Source: Zonotrichia leucophrys gambelii
Taxonomy: Eukaryota; Chordata; Aves; Passeriformes; Passerellidae
Assembly: GCF_028769735.1 (NCBI RefSeq)
Contig: NC_088173.1
Location: 68,756,463-68,820,462, forward strand
Length of the DNA: 64,000 bases
Reading direction: 5' to 3'
Below the pieces are notes generated by a model. That model saw nothing but the letters and a program-made list of their open reading frames with translations. It ran no database searches and was not told the origin of the DNA. The position numbers and the translations under genes are program-made. Below are positions 34,634 through 48,330 of the stretch, in pieces. The first letter of the stretch is position 1. The number at the start of each line of letters is the position of its first letter.

Positions 34634-35322
34634 TGTCACCATCATATTTTCTGAAAAATCCTCTTTGCTCAGGATTTTTCTCCTGGGAAGCTGAGAAGCC
34701 TCAGAGAAGAATGAAAACAATAATTATCTCATTTTTCTCTCCTGCTTTGCTGCTTTGGAATGTGGGTTGAGATTGTTTTATCCAACAGGTGATGGTTTCA
34801 TTGGTTTCATGTGAATTGTTTTTATTTTTACTTAATGACCAATCACAGCCAGCTGTGTCAGGACTCTGGAGAGGGTCAGGAGCTTTCATTATCATTCTTT
34901 GTAACCTTCTGTCTCCATCTTCTTTCTGTTCTTTAGTATAGTTCAAGTATAGCATAATATAGTATAATATAGTAAAATATAGTATAATATAATATAGTAT
35001 AATATAGTATAGTATAATATAGTATAGCATAATATAGTATAATATAATATACTATAACAGAGTATAGTATAATATAGTATAGTATGATATAGTATAGTAT
35101 GATATAGTATAGTATGATATAGTATAGTATGATACAGTATAAAATGATACGATATGATATAATAATATAATATAATATAATATAATATAATATAATATAA
35201 TATAATATAATATAATATAATATAATATAATATAATATAATATAATATAATATATTGGCCATCTAAGAACATGGAGTCAGATTCATCAATTCCTCCATCC
35301 TGGGGACCCTGCAAATCCCACA
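34634..35322 (+). mobile_element. solo LTR, family B, with internal microsatellite (689 bp)
   Basis: Starts TGTCACCATC, ends AAATCCCACA, and is flanked by identical 7-base direct repeats TTGGTAG (34627-34633, 35323-35329). It aligns with the LTR at 54262-54636 from both ends: 'tctcctgggaagctgagaag', 'ttaatgaccaatcacagcca', 'gctgtgtcaggactctgg' and 'aagaacatggagtcagattc'. The roughly 300 extra bases are a TATAA/TAGTA microsatellite (34934-35254) located where the other copies have only a short TTTAGTATAGT stretch. Plus orientation. No viral genes. Confidence 0.88.
34934..35254. repeat. TATAA / TAGTA microsatellite inside an LTR
   Basis: The left part is interspersed TATAGTATAATA units, including about four 15-base GATATAGTATAGTAT units around 35086-35145. 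The right part, from about 35163, is nearly pure TATAA repeats (about 18 units). Because the unit length is 5, frames of Ile-Leu-Tyr repeats stay open on the minus strand for over 100 codons. These are not genes. Confidence 0.95.
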
Positions 35323-35329
35323 TTGGTAG

Positions 35330-36601
35330 AACGTGTGTAGAACTTGTGTAGAACAAGCACCTCTGGTTGAAACTTCAGGGGCAGATCTCAAATTCATCCA
35401 CAAAGCCCACATTTTGTGTGGTGTCAGCAGAAGGTCACCGCACCATCCTTAGGGCCAGAAAAACAAGGATCAGGAAGGGCTGTGTAATTTAATCAAAATT
35501 ATTTCATTCTGAGGACAGCCACGAGCCTGTGTTGTGACACCCTGAGTGACAAGGACTCCCTCAGGATGACTTTACAGCTGCAGTTAACATGGAAGACACA
35601 AGTTTGGGGTTATTTCAAGGGTTATCACAACCTGAAATGGGTTGAAAGTCTGGGAAAATGGTTTAACTCCTTCATTCAATGCATGGCTTCCCATCCCACT
35701 CCCCCATACCAGAAACACAGACAAAACCAGCCAGGAATAAAAGAATTTTAACAACCACATCTATTATTATTTGCAAATTCATCCAGAAATACACTTTGGA
35801 TTAAAGCAATGCTAATTATTAAAAAAATTAAAGATAACATGGCCCATTTCCCAAAGGCCCCCAAAGCCACACGGGAGACTTGTGAAGCGTGGAGGAGAGG
35901 CCAACCTGATTTTTATTCATGTGTTGCTGAGCTTACCTACGTGGGAAACAGAATTATGCTCTATTTAGCCCTCTGTCAGGTTGTTCAGGTTCTAAAATAA
36001 CTGTTAATGAAATCACAAGCCTTCAACACAAACAGCAGCAACAGAAATAGCACCAGGACAGAAAACATTGGACTGCAGCAACTCTGAGCCACAGTGGAGC
36101 ACAAAAGCATCTCCCTACATTCAGCTGGCTTGAAATAAAACACAAGGAATAATAGATTGCATTTTACTGAGGCCTCACTACAATGATTCACATTTTGTAA
36201 CAACCTTCATAGAAATGCAGCTCTTAAAAATTAATTTTTTCCTCTGGCTTAAGAACCTAACTTAGCAAAAACTAATTCAGCATGGGAAGTGCTCATTACT
36301 TTGACACATAAGATATCTGGGAATCACCTGAAGCACAATAATTTATCATAATAAAAAACAGCATTTCATATGTTTTAGCTTTTTCACAATATTGTGCAGA
36401 ACTCAGTTTTAACCCATTGGAATGGTTTTAGCTTTAAAAATATTACTGACATGTAATTTGCTTTCCATTATGTAGAAATATATAAACATTCACTTTTGGT
36501 CTGAAGTTTAGGAATTACTCTCAACAAAATTATTTCTTTAAAATAATTAAATCATTTCTTAAAATGTTTCATAAAATATTTCCTAAAATAATAAAATAAT
36601 A
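35330..36601. other. non-coding, nothing recognised
   Basis: About 1.3 kb of unremarkable sequence. Confidence 0.45.
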
Positions 36602-36692
36602 GGATCACACAGTGGTTTGGATTGAGAGGAGCCTTTAAAGATCACTTAGTTCCAAACCTCCTGCCATGGGCAGGGACACCTTTCAGTAAAAG
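36602..36692 (-). mobile_element. short CR1 3' fragment
   Basis: 'ggatcacacagtggtttgga', 'agcctttaaagatcacttag' and 'cctgccatgggcagggacac' in reverse complement. Diverged and short. Confidence 0.88.
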
Positions 36693-38656
36693 TGAGTTTT
36701 TGCTTGGCATTTTCATGAAAGGACCTGGATAAATAAGATTAAAACCCCAACATCTTCTTTAATGGTGATTAAACACGTGCAAGGACTGTCAGTGGTGATA
36801 TGGTATCACTGCTGGGACAGAAGAAATCCAAGTGATTACACACCTCCACCAAATCCATCTGTTTTATTTAGTGGGATCCAAAAATGAAAACACAACAGTT
36901 TCTCCTCAGACACCAAAACTTCCTTGGAGGAACAAATAATGAATTTTTTCTAACACGCTGACTGTGATCATGCCCTTGTCAGATCTTGCATCTCCTTGTG
37001 ATGTTTTCCACAGAACTCTGTGTTTAGAAACATGCCCAGAGTTAATTCAGATTAATCACACAGAACATAAGATACACATGTCTGTAATACCCAGAATTTA
37101 AGACATTTGAAATTCTGTTTTCACTTTGCCAAAATGCTGGTTCTCTCATGAAATTTCACCATTATTTCATGTACCCTGCCACACTAAAGACTGACCCTGA
37201 GTTGTGGCTCCTCCCAGGGCATCCTTCCACCCACATGAGCACCTCTGGGGAGAAATACAGTGAAATTTATCATGTACTCAGTGCTTTGGTAAGGCTGGGG
37301 CTGTTCCTGGCACTGAGTTATAACCCAGAATGTTGTACAGAATCAGAGCCCCATGCCCTAAGTGAAGAGCAAAGCTGAACACTGCCAGGTCTCTCTGTCG
37401 TATTTAGGGAATTAAATCCACCTGTAATGTTTTCTTCTACTGGCCCAACATGACAACAGAAGCTTCTCACTTCAGAGGAAAAGCAGGCTTTGGATTCAGC
37501 AACAACACAAAAAATAACTCATTAAAATGAAAGGTTGAGCAGTATGCATTGTGTATTTGCAGCAGCTCAGAAATCAGATGCAAAGAAGAGCTGATGTTCC
37601 AGTCACTTATTGCTAATTTTTTTTATTGTTAAAATAGAAAAAAAACCTCCTGCTCACATAAATCATTTGCTTTCAAAAGCATGTAACAGACACAATCAGT
37701 GCTCATGACTGCTCTACAAGGTAACACAGAAAAACATTTGAGTTTTCCAGAGATAGAAGCAATTTATGCATCACTGTAACAGCACACAGCACTGGCTCCA
37801 GCTCCACTTAAAACACACAGAAACAATCCCCAGCCAAAGGCAGAACCAGCTCCAGAAGTGTTGGGTAAGAGCTTTGCAACACTGATGAAAATTCTGTAAT
37901 TAATTTCAGAGGATCAAGGATTTAATCTTGCATAATCTGAATACCCAAAGTAGTCCCTTAAACAAGACAGCCAGAAAACATCTGCAACACTGCAAGAGGC
38001 TCCTGGTAAAATAAATCTTTCTACTCAGTCCTTGTTAAGTGTTCCTCATGTTTTGCACATTTCTTGAAATTGGAGAAATGGATTTCAGATTTGAGGCACT
38101 GAATTTACTGCAAAAGGAGGATTAAGTGAAGACCAGAGTTTAAATTCAATATAGGTGCTTTAGTTTTTATTTTAATACAATACAGGTGCTTTAGTTTTTA
38201 TTTTAATAAGTAAACCTGCTCAGACACAGGACTTTCTTTTTTTGTATTTACATATTTTGCTCTTAATAAAAGGACCTCTAAGTACCTGAAGCTGTTAAAG
38301 TGCTGCTGTGATGAACCTGTCCCACAGCAGCTGTGCTTTGCTGTATTTCCCATACCTGAGCATTGCAGCACTTCCATTCCAATTTCCAATTAAATCAAGG
38401 TGGAAATTATTAAAACCACGTTTTTTTAAAGAGTGATTTCAAAATTCTTTCCTCATTTACATGATCTTGCTTTCACCTTAATGAAAATCAACTTATTAAT
38501 GAAAAACAGCAAGGAAAGAGAAACATCCAAACCAGCCCAGCCAAGGGGTGAGTGTAGAAGGTCACTCAAAATTTTTGGAGGCACAATCAGTCTGTGCAAT
38601 TCTCAGCAGTAATTTCAAGCACACCTGAAGTGTTTAAACTCCAGTGTCTTATTTTA
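36693..38656. other. non-coding, nothing recognised
   Basis: About 2 kb with only a two-copy tandem repeat at 38147-38208. Confidence 0.45.
38147..38208. repeat. two-copy tandem repeat, period 31
   Basis: 'ggtgctttagtttttatttt' preceded by CAATATA (38147) or CAATACA (38178). One base differs between copies. Confidence 0.92.
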
Positions 38657-38790
38657 CAGAATCACAGAATATCCTGAGCTGGATATCATTCCCCAGTGTG
38701 TCCACACATCCAGGATTTGCCCTTGATACACTTCCTATGGCATTTCTCTGGGCAATGTGGTTTTCAGCCCTTCCTTAAAGGTTCCTTTTG
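38657..38790 (-). mobile_element. diverged CR1 3' fragment
   Basis: 'acagaatcacagaatatcct' and 'gagctgg' start it, then 'tgtccacacatccaggattt' and 'ctgggcaatgtggttttcag' in the weaker, older CR1 style. Boundaries approximate. Confidence 0.65.
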
Positions 38791-41700
38791 TGTAATCAAA
38801 CACTGATTTCCCTCATCCACCCATGTCCTCACCATTCCACAGCCCATCTCACTCTGGTGCAAGAAATATTTAATTACTGTGGATTATCTGCCAAGGGTTA
38901 ACCAGGAAAAGCTTTAGACATCACAAACCCTGCAGCACCCCAAGGGTGGCACAAAACTTTTTTCTGGATATTGTGGCAACAGAACAGACCTCACTCCAAC
39001 TTTAATGTGTTTATGGTGCAGAGAGAGCAAAATAAAGAGATTCTCATTTTTACACCATTATGGAAAACTGGTATTAAAAATACCCATCTCTAGTGTTTCC
39101 TCTTCCTCCTGACTGATCTTTTTATGAAAAACCAGCCAAGAAGCTGTTCTTGGGCTAAGTAATTTTTTGTTTCTTTTGGCTGACTGTCAACCACCCAGCA
39201 AAAAATAAACTCATTAAGCTGACAAGAGACCTGAACACACTCATGTTGTCAGTGCATCTCAGCATCACTCTTGTGAACCCAAAAGCAATTAAAAAAATTA
39301 AAATAAAGTTAAGCTGACTCCACCCTTAGGATGCAACCAAGTTTGCAAGGATCTGTCAGTCCAAAGTCAGTGTCTGGCAGCATCTGAGCTAAAGGGGATG
39401 TGCAGCTTCAGCACATGTCAAGCCAAAACAGTTCTAAAACTAGCAGCAAAAAAGGAGAGCACGGAGTGTGGAGCCTCCAAAAAAGCATCTCTGCCACAAT
39501 TAGAGCTCTCAACCTAATTGTGTTTGCAAGCCTACTATTTTTGCCTCCAATCCACACTGCTCTCCCTGTGTTCAATCTGTCCAGCTAGCTGGGATTTTTC
39601 CTCTGCTCCCACCACATTTGTAGTTTGCAGAGCAGATCCCCAGCTTAAGGCTCACACAGAGCCTTGTAATCACTGAGGTTTCTACTTAAAAGCAAAAGGG
39701 AAAAAAAGTTACCATGGCTACTACAGTCACTCAGCTTTCTCAACTACTTCAAGACATTAATTCTGAAGGCTTTTTTGGCTATGTTTGCACAAAATGTATG
39801 CTTCCATACTACTCTGTCATGTAAATTAGGTTGTGCTGCAGCGTTGGAGATCACCTGGGACCATTCAATACCTTTGGCTGGTGCTCCAAGAAGACTCCAC
39901 AAGAAGCAAGGTGATAGTTTCACTGATCACATTAAGGAAATCATAATTAAATGTATTAAATATAATTTAAAGCAATAATGAAATGTTGTTTCTTACCCAG
40001 CCAAGTGAAGGTAAATATGTGAACAGAGACATCCTCTAGTTCTTAGGCTGAATTTGTAAACAAAATTGGTAGTAAGTACAGAATTAGAACAAAGCAAACC
40101 ACAAAGTACTTGCAGAAAATGCTTTGGAAACGCACTTAGATTATTCAGAAGATAAGGAAAACATATAGAGAATGATAAAATGTGTGTAAGATTTGATGCT
40201 GATTTTCATCCAAACCCTGCATCAGTAGAAGACAATCCTGCCCAGGATTTGTGTCCCCACTGCTCTTTAGCACCTCAAAAGCACCTGAGCACTTCCTCCA
40301 CTCTCACCTGCATCCCCTGGGCTCAGGCTGAATGCAAGGATTGGAATTTGAGTGTGAAATAAAAAAAAAAAAGCAACTTTGTTCAAGGATGCAAAAGTGT
40401 GTGAGAGCATGGAGGGATTCAGTTTGCTGCCTCAGCCACACACAGAATTCTCCCTGAGCCACGCGAGGAAAATTAAATCCCAGGATAGAAATAGCCCTCC
40501 TCTTTCCTCTTCTTCACCTTCCTGCTCTTGCTGGGTATCAGATGTGACCCAGAAACAACACTCAGCAATGCCAAGAGTCCAAAACACACTGAGTAAAATG
40601 TGTGTTTAGGGTAAAATGTGAATTTTAGGGACAGCGTGGGCCGCCCATGCAAGGCAAGGGAGAGCTCAGCAAACCCTGCAGCCCCCCAGCAGCGCTCCTG
40701 CTGAGCAGGACATTTGTCACAGCGTTTTCCTCCTGCTCCACCTCATCCTCCTTCATTCACAGGCTTCCTGAGGATTTCTTGTTCTTAGAAGTATTTCTGG
40801 GAGCATCCAAGCCCTGGGAATGGAGATGACGGAGATAATAGAGACGTTTAAAATTAGACTAAGCAGCTGTAATTCTGAATTTGCATTTCTGACTTGATTA
40901 TAGTAAGCACTGAAGACTATCTGCACAAGAATGAGGAAGGAGTTCATGTGCTGCAATAAAAATATGTGAATCTCTTTCACTTTGACCCCGTTAAGGGGGA
41001 AAAATAAAAAAGATAACAAATGGCACTTTTATGGAAGTTGTTCCTTTGCTATTCTCTAACTTCATTTTAAAGAGTCACCCGTGGATTTTAATTGCAAGAA
41101 TTAATCAGCTTTCCTGTATTTTACAATATATTTTCCTTATATTTTACTATTCTCCTGATTACTCTTGATTTTTCTCCTTTCATATTTTAGAACTTATCCA
41201 TTTTATACCTTTCCTTATAAGTCTCTACAGTCTCTTATCTGAACAGTCAACATTTGAAACCATGGGATAACTATTTATGAAGCACTTTGATAAATTTTCT
41301 ACCAAAAGCAAACACAGATGACACAATTTTACTTAAATATTCTGTCACAATAAAAAAATGCTAGAATCAATCCTGTTCTCTTCTTGTAAAAAATAAAATA
41401 ACCATTTTCATAGTATGATTGTTTTACAGATATGCAGAAGAAAAAAATAGTATTTGGGTTCTATATTCAAAGTTTCTCCACAAATATCATGAAGAATTAA
41501 CCACGAGTAACTTATCACAGACGGTAATTTTATATCTGCAAGGAAGCCTGATAACAACATTCAAGAAAGTTAGTATTTAATGCCAGAGGACATCACACCT
41601 ATTTTCTGTTAATTTATGTTCATTCATTTACTTAAAAATATTAATTTACAGAACCCTCTGAATTAAAGTTACAGAACAGCCTTGAAGAAGAAATTTCACT

Positions 41701-43581
41701 ATCCCAAGAAGCTAAAAACTAAATGTTTTTCTAGAAGTAGCAAAGGAGAAAAAAAATATCTCAATACATAAAAACAAGTGCCTCACATTATCTGTTTGCA
41801 AATAGTTCTTATGTTTTCTTTTGGAAGAGTTTATTCATTTTTCTTTGTGTGGATCCTCTGGGAAGGACACAACTCTTGCCACTGACATGATGGCACTGCA
41901 ACAGAACTAAAACCAGTGCTGACCAACATTTTACAACATTTTTTAAGTGCTTTACTCCACAGTCTAACTTGAAAGTTCAGTCTCTAGGAAGAAGCCTTTT
42001 GGAGTTTCTATTGATGTTTGAAAAGACACAGAGAGCTGATAAAAGTGGTTTTGTCAGCTCTGCACAGGACGGACACAGCTTCTGTGTTTAAAGCATAAGG
42101 AATATTTCCAATTGATGCTTCCCTTCCAAGAACAACTGAGAGAACGGAGAGATTCAGCTGCTCCTGCTGTGCTGAATGGGCTTTAATGGAGAAATGCCAC
42201 AAAAATGAAATATGCACGAGTGAGTGGGTTTTGTTAGTAAATAACAGCATATTAAAAATTAAGCTTGATTAGCTGTAGAAAAGGGCAAAGTGAATAATCC
42301 ATTTAGAAGCTTTAAGTAACTTAAAAGCTTAAGCCCCATTTACAGAAGTCACCTGGGCCACTGGGAGCCTCCCCTGACCAAAACCACTTCCACTTTTTGT
42401 GTTCAGAATTTGAGTTCCACTAACACTCAAATTGCCTTCCATTTGAATATTCTTGTCTGCATTAAGCACATTGTAACATATGCTTGTTGCTTTTTTAATG
42501 CAAAGCTTCAAAGAAAAGGACAAGTCCACAGGAGAAAGAAATGTCACATAATAATGACTGTAACACCAGTAAAAACAGCAGAGTGGAGTATCTACAAAAA
42601 TATCTTTAAAATACTCTGAACACAGAAATTCTTTGGTGTAACTACAAAATCTACTGGTTTTCTTACCTCTCAAATGCAACCCCTGCGAGATGCTTTTAAT
42701 GTTACAGGATTCAGCCTCCCTTAACTGAGCAATTCTCATTACTTAAGAAGCCTGAAAACTTGGGCAGTCTCTGCTGCAACGTTGAAAATGTCTCTCCACC
42801 GTTCTCTGTAGCAGAATACTAATGCAGGGGCTGATGTGGCTGAAAAGCACAGCTAGACAAAAATATTCCAAAGGAGGAAAAAAAAGGAAAGAAAAAAAAA
42901 AAAAAAAGCCTGGCTATCAGAAAATGCTGATTCAGCAGAGTTGAAGTACTCCAAGGAAAGGTGTGCTTTGCCCACACAGCCAAAGGAAAACTAGAGAAAA
43001 GCTTTCCTCCTGCCCCTTACAAAGTCAAAATGCTTTGTCTGATGACAGCACAAGACATCTGAAACAGTAAAATGTGTAGGGGGGTGGGGGGAGACCTGCC
43101 AGGGGAAAGATTGTTCCTTTTGCTGGCAATTTTAAAATTCACCTGTTTGTTTATTGCCGAAACAAAAAATTATTCAAAGCACAAGGAACACAAAAATCCT
43201 GCCTTCCAACCAACTGCACTGGTAACTGATGTTTACAGCAGTTTATTTCCCCAGAGCAGCTGATCTTTTGTTGGATAAATATGACTTCAACCTATGCTAG
43301 TGTTTGGAAACATTCACGAAAGCCTTTCTGTAACCAACCAGTGCTGGGAACCAGATATCACTGCTCACTCCACGTGTGATGCTGAGGAAACCATGGGAAA
43401 ACCGAGATGTGGAGCTCTTATCCAGAAACCTGATACAAAATTCATTTCCAGCTGCAGAGTGCTGAGCCTGCCCAACCCAGGACTTGATACAACAGTGTTA
43501 TCACTCTGGGATATATTTAGATGTACCATGGATCCCTCTAAGACAGTAAGAAGCTACAATGCAATAACTTAAAATCAGAAC
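38791..43581. other. non-coding, nothing recognised
   Basis: 4.8 kb of AT-rich sequence, with a purine-rich A run near 42876-42907. A short minus-strand open stretch with splice-like edges (42353-42456) is discussed under findings but not called. Confidence 0.45.
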
Positions 43582-44078
43582 AGGATCATGGAATGGTTTG
43601 GGTTGGAAGGGACTTATTTAAAGACTATTTTGTTCCACCTCCTGCCATGGGCAGGGACAACTCCCACTATCCCAGGTGCTCCAAGTCCTGTCCAACCTGG
43701 CCTTGGGCATTCCAGGGATCCAGGGGCAGCCACAGCTGCTCTGGGCACCCTGTGCCAGGGTTCAGCACCCTCACAGGGATGAATTTCTCTGTATTTCTAA
43801 CCTAAATTTCCCCTCTTTCAGTTTGAACCCATCACTCATCCTGTCACTGCAGTTCCTGATGAAGAATCCCACTCTGGATTTCCTGCAGCCCCTTCAGACA
43901 CTGGGAGGTGCTGTGAGGTCTCCACACAACCTTCTCCTCTCCAGACTGAACAATCCCAACTTTCCCAACCCGTTTCCATGAGGAAGATGCTCTCTGGTCC
44001 CCTAAGCAACTTCTTGGCTCTCCTCTGGGCTTGATCCAGCAATTCCATGTCCTTCTTATACTGGGGGCACCAGAACTT
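43582..44078 (-). mobile_element. CR1 LINE 3' fragment (~500 bp)
   Basis: A clear copy in reverse complement: 'atcatggaatggtttgggtt', 'cctgccatgggcagggacaa', 'cagccacagctgctctgggc', 'cccctctttcagtttgaacc' and 'actgggggcaccagaac'. The 3' end is to the left and the copy is 5'-truncated. Open frames inside are CR1 remnants without an intact reverse transcriptase. Confidence 0.94.
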
Positions 44079-44732
44079 ACAGTGGTGTTAACATTGGTTA
44101 ACACAACTTACAATGGTGTTAACTGAGTTATCAATCACTTTTTTAATACAATAAACCCGATTTCTGGTCTTTGTTGTCACTTCAACCTATTTTAGCAGTA
44201 GTCTTTAAAAAATGCTGTCTTTTATCCTTCCCAGCGCTGCCCAGGGCAGGCTGGACTCAGTGTGCTCCCAGCCAGGTTCAGGTGTTGTGGATCCAGCTGG
44301 AGGATCTCCCCCATCAGAGAGGAACGAGAGCCTCAGCTGCCCCTGCTCCCTCGGAAAGCTGTGCCTCGGCAATGCATTCACAGCACTCCACCCCAACAAA
44401 TGTAACAAACGCAGTGTTTACACGAAATCAACAAGTTTATCACAGTCGGGAGTAGCTGACACCTTCCTGTGAAATACAACTTTCTTTTGGTAACTTTCAT
44501 CTTCCCGTTCTGGTCTTTTTCACATCTCCTCCTTGCATCTCACCCAAAGCAGCTCTAAGGGAGCAATTCCTACAGACCTGAGCCACAAAACCTCCCATCA
44601 AGTTTTGTCCTAAGCATGCCACTCTAAAGACTAACAGGTTAGTGCTGCCACTCTTCATTTCTGCACATTGCCCTTCTCATTTCCAGCTGCATATTGTGTT
44701 ATTTATTTACTTCTGCTTCCCTGTGAGTGAGG
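44079..44732. other. non-coding, nothing recognised
   Basis: About 650 bases between two CR1 copies of opposite orientation. No exon supported. Confidence 0.45.
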
Positions 44733-44892
44733 CACAGAGAAGCTGTGGCTGCCCCTGGATCCATGGAAGTGCCCAAGGCCAGGCTGGACATTGGTTTTTG
44801 GAGCAGCTGGGATAGTGAAGGTCCTGCCCATGGCAGGGGGTTGGACTGGATGAGCTTTAAGGTCTCTTTCAACCCAATCCATTCTGTCATTT
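44733..44892 (+). mobile_element. CR1 3' fragment
   Basis: 'gagaagctgtggctgcccct', 'ggaagtgcccaaggccaggc', 'ctgcccatggcagggggttg' and 'ctctttcaacccaatccatt' in plus orientation, then a T run. It lies about 650 bases from an inverted CR1 copy. Confidence 0.93.
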
Positions 44893-47800
44893 TTTTTTTA
44901 TTATTTCTGTATAGCTGCCCTTCATCTTCCCATGACCATTTGATATTATATCTAAATCCAAAATATTCCTTTGCTTTATACACCTGTGAACAAACTGTGG
45001 AACAAGTGGATAAAAAGTTCAGCTTTCTTTAGCCAAGCCTTAGAATAAACTGTATTAAAAGCAAAGCCTGCTCACCTAAAATGTAACAAAACATCTTTCT
45101 GTTGTTCTACACAGGCAAAAAAAAAAAAAAAATCTCATGCTGGTGTGTTCAGACAGCATGTAATACCTGCAAGGCATTGTCATAACTACTACAATTTAGC
45201 CACAAAACAGATTTCAATAAATACTGTGGTTATAATTCATATGTAACAAGAGGAAAAGTGTTAAGGGATGAAAAAAATCATACTTTTTGAAAGAGTAGGT
45301 GTAAAAAACTAATAGGTGAGGATGAAGACATTTCTTGGCAGCAGGGAAAAAAAAAGCAGGGGGGAACTGCAGGAACAAAAGAAATCTCAGCTGTCACACA
45401 GGTGCGGTGCTGAACAGGGACTCTGAGCTACACCAATAGTGCAAAAGGGCAGATGCACTCAAAAAGTAATTCTGCATGTGCAAAGAAGTTGGTGATTCCC
45501 TGGTACCTCATGAGAAAATTAATTACTTTTCCATCTCAGTGTAAATACCATGTTAAAACAGTGTAACTCTGCAGTAAATATTATTGGTCAGCAGGACCAA
45601 AGATCACCATGGAGAAGCACTCCCAGAAGTGTCCAAGGAGTTCTCTGTCCTACCAGCATGGATTTTTAGGAATTCTGAAAATCCTGGGTAATTCCAGCAG
45701 TCTGAATGAACATTTAGGTTATAAATATGCTGTGGTTGCAACCATAGGAAGGTTAGAACAATGGCAGTTCTGAACAAAATAATTTAAGAGAAATTATAGG
45801 GGGCTCAACTGATACCTCAGAGCTCTGTAACAAATACTAGGAAGTAAAATAATGAAAGCTGACTTTCTAAAATGATTGTGATTGAATTTCCTTGATATGA
45901 TTGATACTTCCAATTGGCAGAAATATCTGTCTGCTTGTATAAACTTCTCTGGCATTAGTGCAGTGTTCTGTGGGAGCCTGACAACCAAACAGAACCAATT
46001 AAACTGGTGAAGAACTGGTTAAGTGACACCTCAAAAAGAAAAAAGAGCAGCTTTTGAGAAGAACTCATCACAACATAACTCAGATTATCATGGAGATCCC
46101 CAAAGGAGAGCCACTACCACAAAACACCTTTTCAATTATTTGTAAGTCTACACCATAAATCATGACATAATTTGCACAAGTATAAATTGATAGAGTGCTA
46201 CATAACTGAGATAAATCAGTTCCAAAAAGCCATCAGGAGTGTTGGGTATAATCAATCAATGCTAGAAACAAAATGTTATTTAAAAAAGCCACGTACAAAG
46301 TTGTAAAGCTGCAATCAGGAAAACTCACGCCTGTCTAGGGAATGATGAACTCTTGTGGAAAGAAACAGCCCTGCAAAGGGTTTGCCACAGTGAGAGTACC
46401 CAGAGAAAAGGAGATCAAAATGCAGGGCTGCAAATGAAGGTTTAACATGTAAATGTGATGCAGAAGCAGGAGAGTAACAGCAGAGAGGTAATATTTAAAC
46501 ACACAAAACACTCCTGAGACAAAGCTCTGGTGGGCTGCATCCAGCTCACGTTTTCATAAAAATGCTGAAAAAGTGGATTTGGAAAAAAAAAACAATCCCC
46601 AGACACTGAGTTGTGAGGAAAATGCATGCAGTGACAAATTTAAAGAATTTCAGCTCACTTGGTTTTTCAAGTAGAAAAGAGAGGGAATACTGGGTTACAG
46701 CAGATAAATACTTCCATGGTAAGAAAATACTTTGAGTTCTTCAGCACAGTGGAGAAAGGCACATCATTAACCAGTGACTGGAAGCTGAAGCCAAATAACT
46801 TAATAAACAGCAGATCCTCTACCTCTCACTGTCTTCCGATCAAAATTCCAATTTTTCTGGAAAACATGTTTCAGCCAAATGCAAGTTATTGCATTCAAGA
46901 GTAACTGGGTGAAATCCAATTGACTACAACAGTCAGGGGTCAGAGCAGGAGATCTAATTGCTTCCTTTGGCTTCCAAGCCTCAGTCTACAAATACTCCTG
47001 GTTTTCAGTGCTTCAAAGGCATTTCAGTAGTACCATGCATGCTCAACATTAATATTAAAAGAGCTCTCAGCAAATCTGCATGAATTACAGTTGTATTTCC
47101 ATGTAAGGGCTCGAGTGACACTGGAGCTTTCCTGTTGAGGCTTCTGTCACCAGCAGAGCCCATTAATGGAATTACAGCTCCCTTGCACCCAGCTGAGGTA
47201 GTGTTTCTGTAAACAAGCATTTACACAATTGAGTGCAGAACTTCACCCTTCATGTCAGTACTTTTTCTCCTCTAGAAAGAATCCCGTTTGACCTGGAGTA
47301 TGAAAAGGCTGATACAATGCATTGCATCAATCACAGGTAAGAAAGGAAAACCAGCAGCATTGTAATAGCCACAAAGCCAGGAAAATCTGGTGTTCACATC
47401 AGCAGCATCCTTTGAGCCTGCCCCTGTTTATGCTCCTCATCCACCTGGCACTCCAAAACACACCAGCACTCACAGCAGTCTTGACAAATCCACCCTTTTT
47501 CAGGAGTACATGCCAAGGTAATGTTCAACATACACGTTAGATTTCCAGGCTCACAGAGTTGTGCTGTAGCATCAGCTGCTGTGGTATCTGTCAATTTCTA
47601 AAACAACAGGGGAGCTGAAACGTTTCTATCCTGGTGAAGAATGAACTAACTTCAAATTCAGCAAGCAGAAGTTTGAAAAGGCTGGAATTGTCCGAAGCAC
47701 CGCCTGCAACCAAATCAACGCTCCACAGGAGAGAGCCACAACCACCAAGTGACAGAGAAAAAAGAACCTTAGAAGAAGAACCCAGGCATCACACACAGCC
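44893..47800. other. non-coding, nothing recognised
   Basis: 2.9 kb approaching the CpG island from the left. No exon or repeat family recognised; an A run lies at 45118-45134. Confidence 0.45.
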
Positions 47801-47826
47801 AGCGAGACACCAGGGCGGGCACTCAC

Positions 47827-48330
47827 CCCTCCAACCTCCAGAGAAGGGAGTGCCTGCTAAAACCCGCCGTAAATCCGTATAAAAGTTTCTTTCCCGAAGC
47901 CCTGGCACTCGGATATCCCGCCGAGCATCCCCAACGCCACCTCCCAGATGGGCACGGCAGCCAGGCAAGCCTGGCACTCCCCACCACCACCACCGTGGCC
48001 GAGCAAAACTTCTCCCACCCCGAGCAGCCCCACAAGGAGACACTTGGGCTGCCGTCGCTTCCCAGCCAGCATCCCCGGGGCTCCTCGCAAAGACAAAGCC
48101 ACGCTTTAAACTTTCGCTGTTCGCCAGCGGAGCGGCTCCTCTGCCGGGAGCTGGCACCTCTCGGGATGTGCAGCGGGGGCTTGGGAAGAGCCCGGGAGAG
48201 GCCTGGAGGGAAGGGATGGGGATGGGGATGGACGAGGTGCCCGCAGCCCCCTCCCCGCTGCCCGCGACCCTTCCCCGCACACAATCGGAGCAGCGGCGAC
48301 CGCAGAGCGCAGGGACGCACAGGGCGATGG
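47827..48330 (-). other. candidate minus-strand first exon (non-coding or 5' UTR)
   Basis: The GC-rich left block of the island ends on its minus strand with GGAGGTTGGAGGG followed by the donor GTGAGTGCC (GT at plus 47825-47826). A transcript starting in this block and reading leftward would use this donor. Minus-strand frames of 187-197 codons cover it but begin at non-ATG codons or resemble no family, are Arg/Gly/Ser-rich as expected of CpG-island sequence, and are not called as coding. The 5' edge is a guess, as no start site can be read. Confidence 0.35.

Noticed and set aside
34933..35356. Ile-Leu-Tyr repeat frames of 109-137 codons on the minus strand
   Set aside because: Microsatellite with a 5-base unit inside an LTR; open only because the unit lacks stops.
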